Below are positions 1 through 6,232 of a stretch of 7,250 nucleotides of DNA, piece after piece; position 1 is the stretch's first letter; the number at the start of each line of letters is the position of its first letter. The position numbers and the translations under genes are program-made. The DNA is from Pseudomonadota bacterium (GTDB lineage: Bacteria; Pseudomonadota; Gammaproteobacteria; Acidiferrobacterales; Sulfurifustaceae): NCBI GenBank assembly GCA_020354085.1, contig CP070641.1, forward strand, positions 410,928 through 418,177. The letters run 5' to 3'. Under the pieces are notes generated by a model that made no database searches, was not told where the DNA came from, and saw only the letters and a list, made by a program, of their open reading frames with translations.

Positions 1-19
1 AAATCTGAGGAGTGAAGCC

Positions 20-271
20 ATGAAATTCAACAAAGTGAGCGAGGGCCAATATCAGCTGGATGTGTGCGGCTACGTCTGCCCGCACCCCCAGCTCTATACC
101 AAGAAGGCACTGGAGAAAATCAAGGACGGCGAGGTGATCGAGATCCTCTTCGACAACCCGTCCTCCGGCGAATCGATCGCCGCCATGCTCGACACCACCG
201 GCGATGAGGTGATGGAGAAAACCCAGGGTGGAGGCAAATTCAACTGGAAAGTGCGCAAGCGGCGCGCCTAA
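20..271 (+). CDS. tusA: TusA-family sulfur carrier protein (sulfurtransferase)
   Basis: An 83-residue cytoplasmic protein covering the whole TusA/SirA fold. Visible hallmarks are L13-D14, then G17-Y-V-C20-P21-H22-P23 (the CPxP motif whose Cys carries persulfide), followed by T27-K28-K29-A30-L31 at the start of helix 1. The C-terminal strand ends in a basic KVRKRR tail. Family members pass sulfane sulfur between proteins, either in tRNA thiolation or, in sulfur oxidisers, from rhodanese and DsrE-type partners toward the oxidation machinery. Which role applies here is inference; the exported rhodanese at the right end makes a sulfur-metabolism role attractive. Cys16 is an additional cysteine near the active site. 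GGAG at 9-12 lies 7 bases before the ATG. The next gene starts 9 bases after the stop. The 19 bases upstream may hold the end of a previous gene, but this cannot be judged. The tusA symbol denotes family, not proven orthology with the E. coli gene. Confidence 0.93.
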   Translation: MKFNKVSEGQYQLDVCGYVCPHPQLYTKKALEKIKDGEVIEILFDNPSSGESIAAMLDTTGDEVMEKTQGGGKFNWKVRKRRA

Positions 272-280
272 GGGGCGATC

Positions 281-469
281 ATGAAATCGAGTCTGTGGTT
301 GGTCATCGTGATCGTCGGGGTATGGCTCGGCTTTCTGTTCGGTTATGCCGTGTCGTCCCACACGGGTCCCTCACAGCGCGCCGCGGTGGTGGAGGCGGAG
401 GCGCAGGCCGGTGCCGGCGGTTATGGGGGCGGCGGCGGAGGTGCGAGCGCCGGGGGCTACGGGCGGTAG
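281..469 (+). CDS. small single-pass membrane protein with Gly/Ala-rich tail
   Basis: A 62-residue protein I do not recognise. Residues 5-24 form one hydrophobic helix (LWLVIVIVGVWLGFLFGYAV), followed by a polar stretch (SSHTGPSQR), an Ala/Glu stretch, and a tail from residue 42 made almost only of Gly, Ala and Tyr. The motif AGGYG occurs twice in it (45-49 and 57-61) around a run of six Gly. The helix could be a membrane anchor; cleavage as a signal peptide is less likely because there is no clear AxA site. The start is supported by AAGGGG (270-275), 5 bases before the ATG and overlapping the tusA stop. The position between tusA and a Usp gene with short gaps indicates co-transcription. The Gly run is GC-rich simple sequence, so the tail could vary in length among relatives. 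Function unknown; a low-complexity linker or scaffold is as likely as anything else. Confidence 0.7.
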   Translation: MKSSLWLVIVIVGVWLGFLFGYAVSSHTGPSQRAAVVEAEAQAGAGGYGGGGGGASAGGYGR

Positions 470-509
470 CGTTGTTGAAGCGAGCGGCGGATGCCGCGCG
501 GGGGGTGCA

Positions 510-971
510 ATGAATAAAGTATTGCTGGCGGTAGACGAGTCCAAGGGCGGTAACGCCTGCGTGAGCACCTGCCTGCGGTTGTTTGCCGCACGCCCGCCGC
601 AGGAGGTCGTTCTGCTGCACGTCAATGAACTGGGCGGCAAGTCGCTGGTGCATGATCGTATCAGCGATGCCGAGCTCGCGACCTTGCACGAGGACCTGGA
701 AGCGAGCGGCGTGATGAAAGAGTTGGCTAGCAAGTCGCGCGTCGTTTTGGAACATCACCGCAAGACCCTCGAACAAGGTGGCCTGACCAGGATCAAGACG
801 CTCATCGGCTTCGGCCACGTGGCCGACGAGATCGTCAAGGCTGCCAAGAACGAAGGTGCGGAGCTGATCATCATCGGTGCCTGCCGCACGCTGATGCAGA
901 AGCTGCTGATGGGCGACATCAGCAAAGCGGTGGCGAACATGGCCGACGTACCGGTGCTGTTGGCCAAGTAA
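510..971 (+). CDS. universal stress protein (UspA family), degenerate ATP loop
   Basis: A 153-residue single-domain Usp of normal length. It begins with the typical strand and acidic residue KVLLAVDES (D9 would contact adenine) and ends with IIIGACRT...MGDISKAVANMADVPVLLAK, matching the family's terminal region. The usual ATP-binding loop is G-x2-G-x9-G-(S/T). Here it reads G123-A-C-R126...G135-D136, so the second Gly is Arg and the Ser/Thr is Asp. That suggests weak or altered nucleotide binding, as in the non-ATP-binding UspA subgroup; this is inference. The start at 510 is chosen because the fold begins there and G-rich sequence lies just upstream. The same frame is open back to 345 but would overlap the small membrane protein gene. 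It is probably the third gene of the tusA unit. Usp proteins act as cytoplasmic stress or redox-state effectors, often as dimers; no specific partner can be read here. Confidence 0.9.
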   Translation: MNKVLLAVDESKGGNACVSTCLRLFAARPPQEVVLLHVNELGGKSLVHDRISDAELATLHEDLEASGVMKELASKSRVVLEHHRKTLEQGGLTRIKTLIGFGHVADEIVKAAKNEGAELIIIGACRTLMQKLLMGDISKAVANMADVPVLLAK

Positions 972-1027
972 GTGCCCGCCGCCCGTCAATTGCTTGAAGA
1001 TAACGCAGTGATCACAGGATCCCGCGT

Positions 1028-2434
1028 GTGACGTCGGACAGAAACGAGACCATCGTTCTTGGCGCTGGCCTTGCCGGTCTCACGGCCGCTTACGCGCTCA
1101 CGCGCGCCGGGCGCGGTGTGCAAGTTTTGGAAGGCGCGCGGCAGGTCGGCGGGCTCGCGCGCACCGTTACCCACGCTGATTTTCGCTTCGACCTCGGCGG
1201 TCACCGTTTTTTCACACACGATGCTGCCATCGAGGCGCTGGTGCGCGAGCTGCTGGGACCGGAGCTCCTCACGGTGCCGCGCTCGAGTCGCATCCGCTTG
1301 CGCGGTCGCTGGATCGAGTATCCGCTCAAAGCACGCAGCGCGCTGGCGGGCTTAGGTCTAGGTACGAGCGCCGGCATCCTCGCCGGTTACGCGCGCGCGC
1401 GCTTCGCGCAGCGCCTGCGCCCGAAGCCGCTGGTCTCGCTGCAAGACTGGGCCGTCGCGCACTTCGGTCGGCCATTGTTCGAGCTTTATTTCCGCGACTA
1501 CAGCGAAAAGGTGTGGGGTATCGGCTGTAACGAGATAAGCGCGCAGTGGATGGCCGAGCGCGTCCAGGGCCTGTCACTCGGCGCCGCCGTGCGCCGTGCC
1601 TTGTGGAAGCAGGGTCGCGAGCTGCCGACGCTCATCGACCGTTTTCTTTATCCGCGCCTTGGCATCGGGCGCATCGCCGAACGCCTGCGCGAGGAGATCG
1701 AGCGGACGAGCACGGTGCTGACCGACACACGTATCGAGCGCGTGCACCACGACGGCCGGCGCATCTTGGGGGTTGGTGCGCGCCGGACGGCGGGCGAGAT
1801 CGAACGTACGGGACTCGAGTTTCTTTCCACCATTCCGTTGACACGCCTGGTGCAGGCACTTCACCCACATGCGCCGGCGGAGGTGCGCGCGGTGGCGGCA
1901 CAGATGCGGTTCCGCGATCTGCTGATTGTGACCGTGATGCTCAATCGCGCGCGCGCGACGGAGCAGACCTGGATTTATTTCCCGGAGAAAGACGTCCCGT
2001 TCGGACGGCTGCACGAGCCGACCAACTGGAGCACGGCCATGGCGCCGCCCGGCTACACACTGCTTGTCACCGAGCGCTTCTGTTTCCGCGGCGATACCAC
2101 CTGGAATGCCTCGGACGCCGAGCTGATCGACGCGACGATGGCGAGTCTTGCGCGGCTCGGCTTCGCGCGGCGCGCGGAGCTGCACGACGCGCGTGTAGTG
2201 CGCGTGCCGGCCGCCTATCCGCTGTTCGATGTCGGTTTCGAGCAACGCAGCCGTGTGCTGCACGAGTACCTGGCACGTTTTCAAAACCTGCAACTTGCCG
2301 GCCGCGGCGGTCTGTTTCGCTACTACAACATGGATCATGTCATGGCCTCGGGGCTCGAGGCCGCACAGTCTATCCTGCGGCGGGGCGCGGACATCGACAC
2401 CGTGGCACCGCTCGCCATGGAGGGCGCGTCATGA
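1028..2434 (+). CDS. FAD-dependent oxidoreductase, amine-oxidase/UDP-galactopyranose-mutase-like
   Basis: A 468-residue flavoprotein. The N-terminal dinucleotide fold is clear: IVLGAGLAGLTAAYAL with G12-x-G14-x2-G17, then the second strand ending VQVLE35, followed by GGLART (41-46). FDLGGHRFF at 54-62 is typical of the NAD(P)-binding Rossmann-like/UGM/protoporphyrinogen-oxidase-like superfamily. The C-terminal FAD motif is GRGGLFRYYNMDHVMASGLEAA in two adjoining parts (residues 425-434 and 435-446), a pattern seen in family members encoded next to glycosyltransferases in envelope polysaccharide loci. The reaction could be oxidation, isomerisation or saturation of a sugar or lipid intermediate; the exact substrate is unknown. 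The start is GTG at 1028, with AGGA (1016-1019) 8 bases upstream. The gene follows the Usp gene by 56 bases with no terminator-like hairpin, and its TGA overlaps the next ATG (ATGA, 2431-2434), indicating translational coupling. Such proteins are often labelled protoporphyrinogen oxidase; I do not support that here. Confidence 0.85.
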   Translation: MTSDRNETIVLGAGLAGLTAAYALTRAGRGVQVLEGARQVGGLARTVTHADFRFDLGGHRFFTHDAAIEALVRELLGPELLTVPRSSRIRLRGRWIEYPLKARSALAGLGLGTSAGILAGYARARFAQRLRPKPLVSLQDWAVAHFGRPLFELYFRDYSEKVWGIGCNEISAQWMAERVQGLSLGAAVRRALWKQGRELPTLIDRFLYPRLGIGRIAERLREEIERTSTVLTDTRIERVHHDGRRILGVGARRTAGEIERTGLEFLSTIPLTRLVQALHPHAPAEVRAVAAQMRFRDLLIVTVMLNRARATEQTWIYFPEKDVPFGRLHEPTNWSTAMAPPGYTLLVTERFCFRGDTTWNASDAELIDATMASLARLGFARRAELHDARVVRVPAAYPLFDVGFEQRSRVLHEYLARFQNLQLAGRGGLFRYYNMDHVMASGLEAAQSILRRGADIDTVAPLAMEGAS

Positions 2435-3951
2435 GATGCGCGCTCATCATTCCGGCGTGGCAGCGCGAGGAGATCTTCGCGCGCGAGACCAAGGGCTCGC
2501 AGATCAACTACTGGCAGCCGCTCGGCATCCTGTATGTGGCGGCGATGTTGCGCCAGGTCGGGCATGAAGTGCGCTTCTATAACGGTGCCTTTCTGACGCA
2601 TGCCGAGATCATGCAGCAGATCGGTGAATTCAAACCGCGGTTCGCTGGCATCTACTCCACCACCTTTGGTTGGCCGAAGGCGCTCATGACCGCGACCGAG
2701 CTCAAGCGGCTCGATGCCGGGATGTTCACCTGTGCCGGTGGACCGTATCCGATTGCCATGCAGGAGCGCTGCCTCGCCGATTGCGTCGACGTCGATGCGG
2801 TTTGCACTGGCGAGGGCGAGCTGACCGTTCCGGAGCTGGTCGCTCACCTCGAATCGGGGCGTGCACTCGACGGCGTGCTGGGCATTGCGTTCCGGCGCGA
2901 CGGCGAGATCCGGAAGAATCCACCGCGGCCGCTGATCGAGGACTTGGACACGCTGCCGTTCCCGGCACGCGACCTGTTGCACGATCCCTGGTCGTATCAG
3001 CCGCCGCCCGGCACCTACCGGCACCTGCCAGTCACGGTGCTCATGACCGCGCGCGGTTGTGACCGCAATTGCCTGTTCTGCTTTCAGATCGATCGCAAGC
3101 GTCGCGCTGGCACGCGCGGCGTGCGCTTCCGCTCGGTGGACAGCGTACTGGCCGAGATCGAGCATTGCCTCAAGCTTGGCTACCGTGAGATCAAGATTCT
3201 CGATGACACGCTCGCCGCCGACTACGACCGGGCGCTGGCAATCGCACGTGAAATCAAACGCCGCCGGCTCGATTTCACCTGGTTTGCCTCGGCCTGCGTC
3301 AATCAGGTGGACGAACCACTGCTCACGGCATTTCGCGAAGCGGGCTGCTGGGCGATCCTGCTCGGCGGCGAGAGCGGGGTGCAGAAGAATCTCAACACCC
3401 TACGCAAGGGCTCGACGCTCGAGCAAATCCGCGCCGCAGTGCGCGCCGCCAAGCGCGCGGGCTTGCGCGTGAGCATGCCGTTTCTATTCGGTATTCCGGG
3501 TGAGACCTACGAGGAGGGCCTGCAGACCATCGATTTTGCGCTGTCACTCGATCTCGATCTCGCCAACTTCCACGCCATCACGCCTTTTCCCGGCACCGAT
3601 TTGTATGACCAGGCCGGAAAGTACGGCACGATCTCACGCGACAAACGCGACTTCACCTATCAGAGTGCGGCGTTTGTGCCGTATAGCATGTCGCGCCAGC
3701 AGCTCCACGAGCTTCGCCAGCTCGCGTTCCGGCGTTTCTACTCGCGGCCGGTCTATCTCCTGCGCCAATTGTTGCGGCTGCGCACGGTCGGCGACGTGCG
3801 CGCGGCCGCCTTCGGGGTCAGGAGCCTGTTCTGGCTGTGGGCACGTCGTGGCCTGTTTCGGCGCTCGCGCGACCGGCGGATGGCGACGCCGGCTGCGCAC
3901 GGGGCAGCGCCAGATACTCCCTCGCCAACGCCGGGTAGAGCAGCGGGTTGA
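2431..3951 (+). CDS. B12-binding-domain radical SAM enzyme (class B-like)
   Basis: A 506-residue protein. Residues 1 to about 140 form a cobalamin-binding-type Rossmann domain: PLGILYVAAMLRQVGHEVRFYN (two segments, 30-40 and 41-51), CAGGPYP (101-107) and CTGEGE (125-130). The radical SAM core follows, with the cluster motif RG-C210-DRN-C214-LF-C217 (CxxxCxxC), LLGGESG (310-316) and FGIPGET (353-359). The axial-base DxHxxG motif of base-on B12 proteins is not seen, as is common in class B radical SAM methyltransferases and cyclases. Relatives methylate unactivated carbons or build C-C bonds in lipids, hopanoids, tetrapyrroles and antibiotics; the substrate here is unknown. The start is the ATG overlapping the previous stop, with GGAGGG (2419-2424) 6 bases upstream; the frame is open much further upstream but only as a shadow. 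From about residue 472 the tail turns into basic and then Pro/Ala-rich sequence, and it lies antisense to the next gene's 3' end. Confidence 0.9.
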   Translation: MRCALIIPAWQREEIFARETKGSQINYWQPLGILYVAAMLRQVGHEVRFYNGAFLTHAEIMQQIGEFKPRFAGIYSTTFGWPKALMTATELKRLDAGMFTCAGGPYPIAMQERCLADCVDVDAVCTGEGELTVPELVAHLESGRALDGVLGIAFRRDGEIRKNPPRPLIEDLDTLPFPARDLLHDPWSYQPPPGTYRHLPVTVLMTARGCDRNCLFCFQIDRKRRAGTRGVRFRSVDSVLAEIEHCLKLGYREIKILDDTLAADYDRALAIAREIKRRRLDFTWFASACVNQVDEPLLTAFREAGCWAILLGGESGVQKNLNTLRKGSTLEQIRAAVRAAKRAGLRVSMPFLFGIPGETYEEGLQTIDFALSLDLDLANFHAITPFPGTDLYDQAGKYGTISRDKRDFTYQSAAFVPYSMSRQQLHELRQLAFRRFYSRPVYLLRQLLRLRTVGDVRAAAFGVRSLFWLWARRGLFRRSRDRRMATPAAHGAAPDTPSPTPGRAAG

Positions 3952-4981
3952 AGAGAATATTGGTGATGAAGTAGCACTCGTGCGTGCAGTGGCACTCGCC
4001 GTGGCCGATGGAGTGCAGCGTCTCGCGCGCCGCGGCCGTGCGCAGCACGGCGTTGAGATCGTAGCCATGGCCGCGCACGTTGCCGAATGAACGCGTGCGT
4101 GTCTCGCACGGGTAGACCTCGCCGCTTTCGCTCAGCACCAGATTAAGCCGCCCGGCGTGGCAGGCGATGACCTGCCGCCGCTCGCGCGCCGCGCGCAGGA
4201 TCAGTCGCCGCTGCAAGATATCCTGCGCAGCCTTGAGGCCGCCGCCGGAAAAACGATATAGCGGCGCGCTGCCGTTGCGCAGCTCGCGCGCCAGCCGCTC
4301 GCTCATGCGTTGGTACTTTTGGAGATCAACCTGTTTGTGGTGCGGGTCGCTGAGATCGCCGCGCACCAGCGATACCGTATGCGTGCGGATGTGCTTCAAG
4401 CGCGCGACGAAGTCGGCGATCGCGTCCATCTCGTTCTCGTTCGCGCGGCAGAGCACGGTGTTCACGCCAAGCTCGAAGTTGGGATAGCGCGCGAGCAGCG
4501 GGGCGAGACGCTCGTAGGTCTCGATCACCTTGGCGAAACCACCGGGCGTACCGCGCAGCCGATCGTGCGAATCACCGACGCCATCGAGCGAGAGCTTCAC
4601 CGCCACAACGCTCTTTGGGCAATCGCGCAGGATCTCCTCGGTGTGCGTGCGAATCAGTTCGGGCATGAGGCCGTTGGTGGGTAGCAGCATGATCGCCGGG
4701 CGATTGTGTCGATAAAAAGAGCGGCTGATCGCCGGCAGGTCGCGGCGCAGGAACGGTTCGCCGCCGGAGAAGGCGAGCCACAGCAGGCTCTTGAGCGAGC
4801 GCGCGACGCGCTCGATCTCATCGAGCGTCAGTTCGGGGGTCGTCGGCGGTGGGCTGGTCGAGGCGAGGTAAAAGCAAAACGGACAATGGGCGTTGCAACG
4901 GCGCGTGACAAAAAATGTGAGCTGGATCGGCCGGTGTTTCCACAGCACCGACGGCAGGTGGCGAAATGGCGAATACCTCAC
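3818..4981 (-). CDS. radical SAM/SPASM domain protein
   Basis: A 387-residue radical SAM enzyme. Near the N-terminus is TRR-C29-NAH-C33-PF-C36 (CxxxCxxC, for the SAM-cleaving 4Fe-4S cluster), then SGGEP (72-76), PTNG (101-104) and KLSLDG (129-134). The C-terminal SPASM/twitch region carries C274, G287-EVYP-C292, and C330-x-C332-x3-C336, ligands for one or more auxiliary clusters. SPASM enzymes modify peptides, proteins or small molecules such as sugars; no precursor peptide is evident beside it. I place the start at GTG 4981, whose last bases overlap the glycosyltransferase stop (GTGA, 4981-4978), with GGGG at 4992-4989 as ribosome binding site. An in-frame GTG at 5008 would add 9 residues but has no visible site. 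The last 44 residues (about 344-387), ending in a Pro/Ala/Ser-rich tail, are encoded opposite the end of the B12 radical SAM gene. Confidence 0.88.
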   Translation of the reverse strand: MRYSPFRHLPSVLWKHRPIQLTFFVTRRCNAHCPFCFYLASTSPPPTTPELTLDEIERVARSLKSLLWLAFSGGEPFLRRDLPAISRSFYRHNRPAIMLLPTNGLMPELIRTHTEEILRDCPKSVVAVKLSLDGVGDSHDRLRGTPGGFAKVIETYERLAPLLARYPNFELGVNTVLCRANENEMDAIADFVARLKHIRTHTVSLVRGDLSDPHHKQVDLQKYQRMSERLARELRNGSAPLYRFSGGGLKAAQDILQRRLILRAARERRQVIACHAGRLNLVLSESGEVYPCETRTRSFGNVRGHGYDLNAVLRTAAARETLHSIGHGECHCTHECYFITNILFNPLLYPALAREYLALPRAQPASPSAGRASAETGHDVPTARTGS

Positions 4982-5997
4982 GCACGCACCCCATGCCGCG
5001 CTTCCCACAGCGGGTACCGAGCGAGGCCGGCAAGCACACCGGCGCCCACGGCCAGGGGATAGACGCAGGCGTAATAGATCGTGGCGGCGAGCGCGAATCT
5101 CGCCCCCTTGGCTGTTGCGCAGGCAGCGAGCAGTCGCCGGTTGAAGCCGAGATTCCCGGTCTGCACGGCGAGTAACAATCCGAACCAGTGGGCGTCACCG
5201 GTCGCGAGGCCGGCGAGCGCGAGAAGCAGACACATGAACCATGCCGCGACGTTCGCCTTGAGGCCGTGCGAGGCGGTGCCCGAGTCGGCCAGCCAGTCAC
5301 GGTTGGCGAGTGAATACATGGTCCAGTAGCGTGCTTTGGTAAAGGCGTTGGCGAGCGAACGCCGGAGTGTGAAATTAAAGATGTGCCGCACCGCGACTGT
5401 CGGATCGAGCACCAAATGGTAGTCGGCACGCTTCAACTGGTGACTGAAGGCAACGTCTTCCAGGATCGGCAATGGCCCCTCGGGTAGGCCGCCACTGCGG
5501 CGGAAGGTCTCGGCGTAAATCGCGAGCGCATGGGTCGCGAGATAGTCGGCGGCGGGCGCACGCTTGGTCTCCGCCTCGCGCACGAAGATTGACTGAAAAT
5601 CGCTAAAAAAGGAGCGGTCGTGCGCGAGCCAGGTGTAGGTGCCGCCCACCACCGCGCGCGGGCCGGCGGCGGCAAGGGCGCGGCAGGCCAGTGCCAACGC
5701 GTCCGGCTGCATCAGGCAGTCGGCATCGGTGAAGAACAGGATCTCGCCGCCCGCGTGAGCGGCGCCGACGTTGCGCGCCCGTGCCGCACCACCATGGTAT
5801 GCCAGTCGCACCAACCTGCACGGGTAGCGCTGGACCACTGCTACCGATTCGTCGGTTGAGCAGTCATCCACCACGATGACTTCGAAAGCGTCATAACGCG
5901 AGGCGAGTGCGGCCTCAAGACAACGGCCGATTGTCCCCGCACCGTTGCGGTTGGGGATGATGATTGAGACAAACGTCGCTTTGCTCCCGGCATTCAA
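4978..5997 (-). CDS. family 2 glycosyltransferase with C-terminal membrane helices
   Basis: A GT-A-fold inverting glycosyltransferase, 339 residues from the chosen start. It opens with FVSIIIPNRNGAGTIGRCLE (9-28), then EVIVVDD44-45CSTDES, HGGAARARNVGAAHA (68-82), FFTDAD (89-94, the DxD metal and sugar-nucleotide site at 91-93) and LPILED (176-181, the catalytic-base region). The C-terminal third has hydrophobic stretches at about 250-266, 270-282 and 301-326, so the enzyme is probably anchored on the cytoplasmic face of the inner membrane and uses a lipid-linked or membrane acceptor. The start is uncertain: TTG 5997, with GAGG (6010-6007) 9 bases upstream, fits the fold best; TTG 6030 is an alternative. 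The frame stays open to 6198, but the added residues are Arg-rich and do not resemble the family. It is first gene of a two-gene unit with the SPASM enzyme and is read divergently from the regulator at 6233. Confidence 0.88.
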   Translation of the reverse strand: MNAGSKATFVSIIIPNRNGAGTIGRCLEAALASRYDAFEVIVVDDCSTDESVAVVQRYPCRLVRLAYHGGAARARNVGAAHAGGEILFFTDADCLMQPDALALACRALAAAGPRAVVGGTYTWLAHDRSFFSDFQSIFVREAETKRAPAADYLATHALAIYAETFRRSGGLPEGPLPILEDVAFSHQLKRADYHLVLDPTVAVRHIFNFTLRRSLANAFTKARYWTMYSLANRDWLADSGTASHGLKANVAAWFMCLLLALAGLATGDAHWFGLLLAVQTGNLGFNRRLLAACATAKGARFALAATIYYACVYPLAVGAGVLAGLARYPLWEARHGVRA

Positions 5998-6232
5998 TGC
6001 GGCTGACCTCGACCGTCGACGAGTACCCAAAGAATAACCCCGCCGCAGTCGATTGCCGCGACGTCGGGCCCGGACACCCGAAAAGCATACCCCATGAGGC
6101 ACGGGAGCAAATGATGCAAACGCATCATTTTCTCCGATTTGTGCCCAGCGTAACGTTCGTGGCACGCGGTGGCGAGGCGGACGGCGGGAAGGGGTCAAAC
6201 CCTACGCAGGGGCGAAGGGGGCGCATGCGGCG
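5998..6232. promoter_or_regulatory. divergent intergenic region
   Basis: These 235 bases separate the leftward glycosyltransferase start from the rightward BldC-like regulator, so promoters for both units should lie here. The middle part (about 6081-6135) is locally A/T-richer than the surrounding coding DNA and holds the palindrome described separately. On the minus strand, TATGCT at 6089-6084 could serve as a -10 element, but its best -35 partner near 6107 is weak. On the plus strand I find only very poor -35/-10 matches between 6128 and 6156. The stretch 6165-6232 is G-rich and ends in the regulator's ribosome binding site. I see no RNA gene. Confidence 0.55.
6104..6135. promoter_or_regulatory. 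imperfect 14-bp inverted repeat, candidate operator
   Basis: The left arm is GGAGCAAATGATGC (6104-6117), the loop is AAAC (6118-6121) and the right arm is GCATCATTTTCTCC (6122-6135). The arms are reverse complements at 13 of 14 positions; only 6108/6131 mismatch, and the inner 9 bp are perfect. It lies between divergent genes, about 98 bases before the regulator start and 107 before the glycosyltransferase start. There is no T-run directly after it on either strand and no gene ends nearby, so an operator is favoured over a terminator. It might bind the adjacent BldC/MerR-like protein, but that assignment is inference. Confidence 0.6.

Noticed and set aside
303..989. 228-residue minus-strand open frame opposite the small membrane protein and Usp genes
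   Set aside because: It is antisense to recognisable proteins, rich in His, Arg and Pro as expected of high-GC shadow frames, and shows no family motif.
972..1027. Possible terminator or promoter between the Usp and flavoenzyme genes
   Set aside because: Only the 8-base palindrome GTGATCAC (1008-1015) is present; there is no GC stem with a T-run and no convincing -35/-10 pair in 56 bases.
1546..2430. Long open frame upstream of and in frame with the B12 radical SAM gene
   Set aside because: It overlaps the flavoenzyme gene in another frame, its translation is Arg/Ala-rich without domain signals, and a well-placed ribosome site plus ATGA coupling marks the true start at 2431.
2335..3165. 276-residue minus-strand open frame opposite the B12 radical SAM gene
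   Set aside because: It lies antisense to the conserved B12 and radical SAM domains and its translation resembles no known fold; GC-rich codon bias explains the absence of stops. The 254-residue frame at 1574-2338 is rejected for the same reason.
1028..3951. Reading the flavoenzyme and B12 radical SAM pair as tetrapyrrole or bacteriochlorophyll genes (HemY-like plus BchE-like)
   Set aside because: Both families are broad and often mislabelled this way. The coupled glycosyltransferase cassette and lack of any other pigment or heme gene favour a glycan or lipid role.
6141..6165. GTGCC ... GGCAC inverted repeat just right of the main palindrome
   Set aside because: The arms are only 5 bp with 15 bases between them and the interior does not extend the match, so chance is a sufficient explanation.
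5998..6198. Extended N-terminus for the glycosyltransferase (open frame back to 6198)
   Set aside because: The extra residues are Arg-rich and unlike the family, the extension would run over the palindrome, and GAGG before TTG 5997 offers a better start right at the fold boundary.
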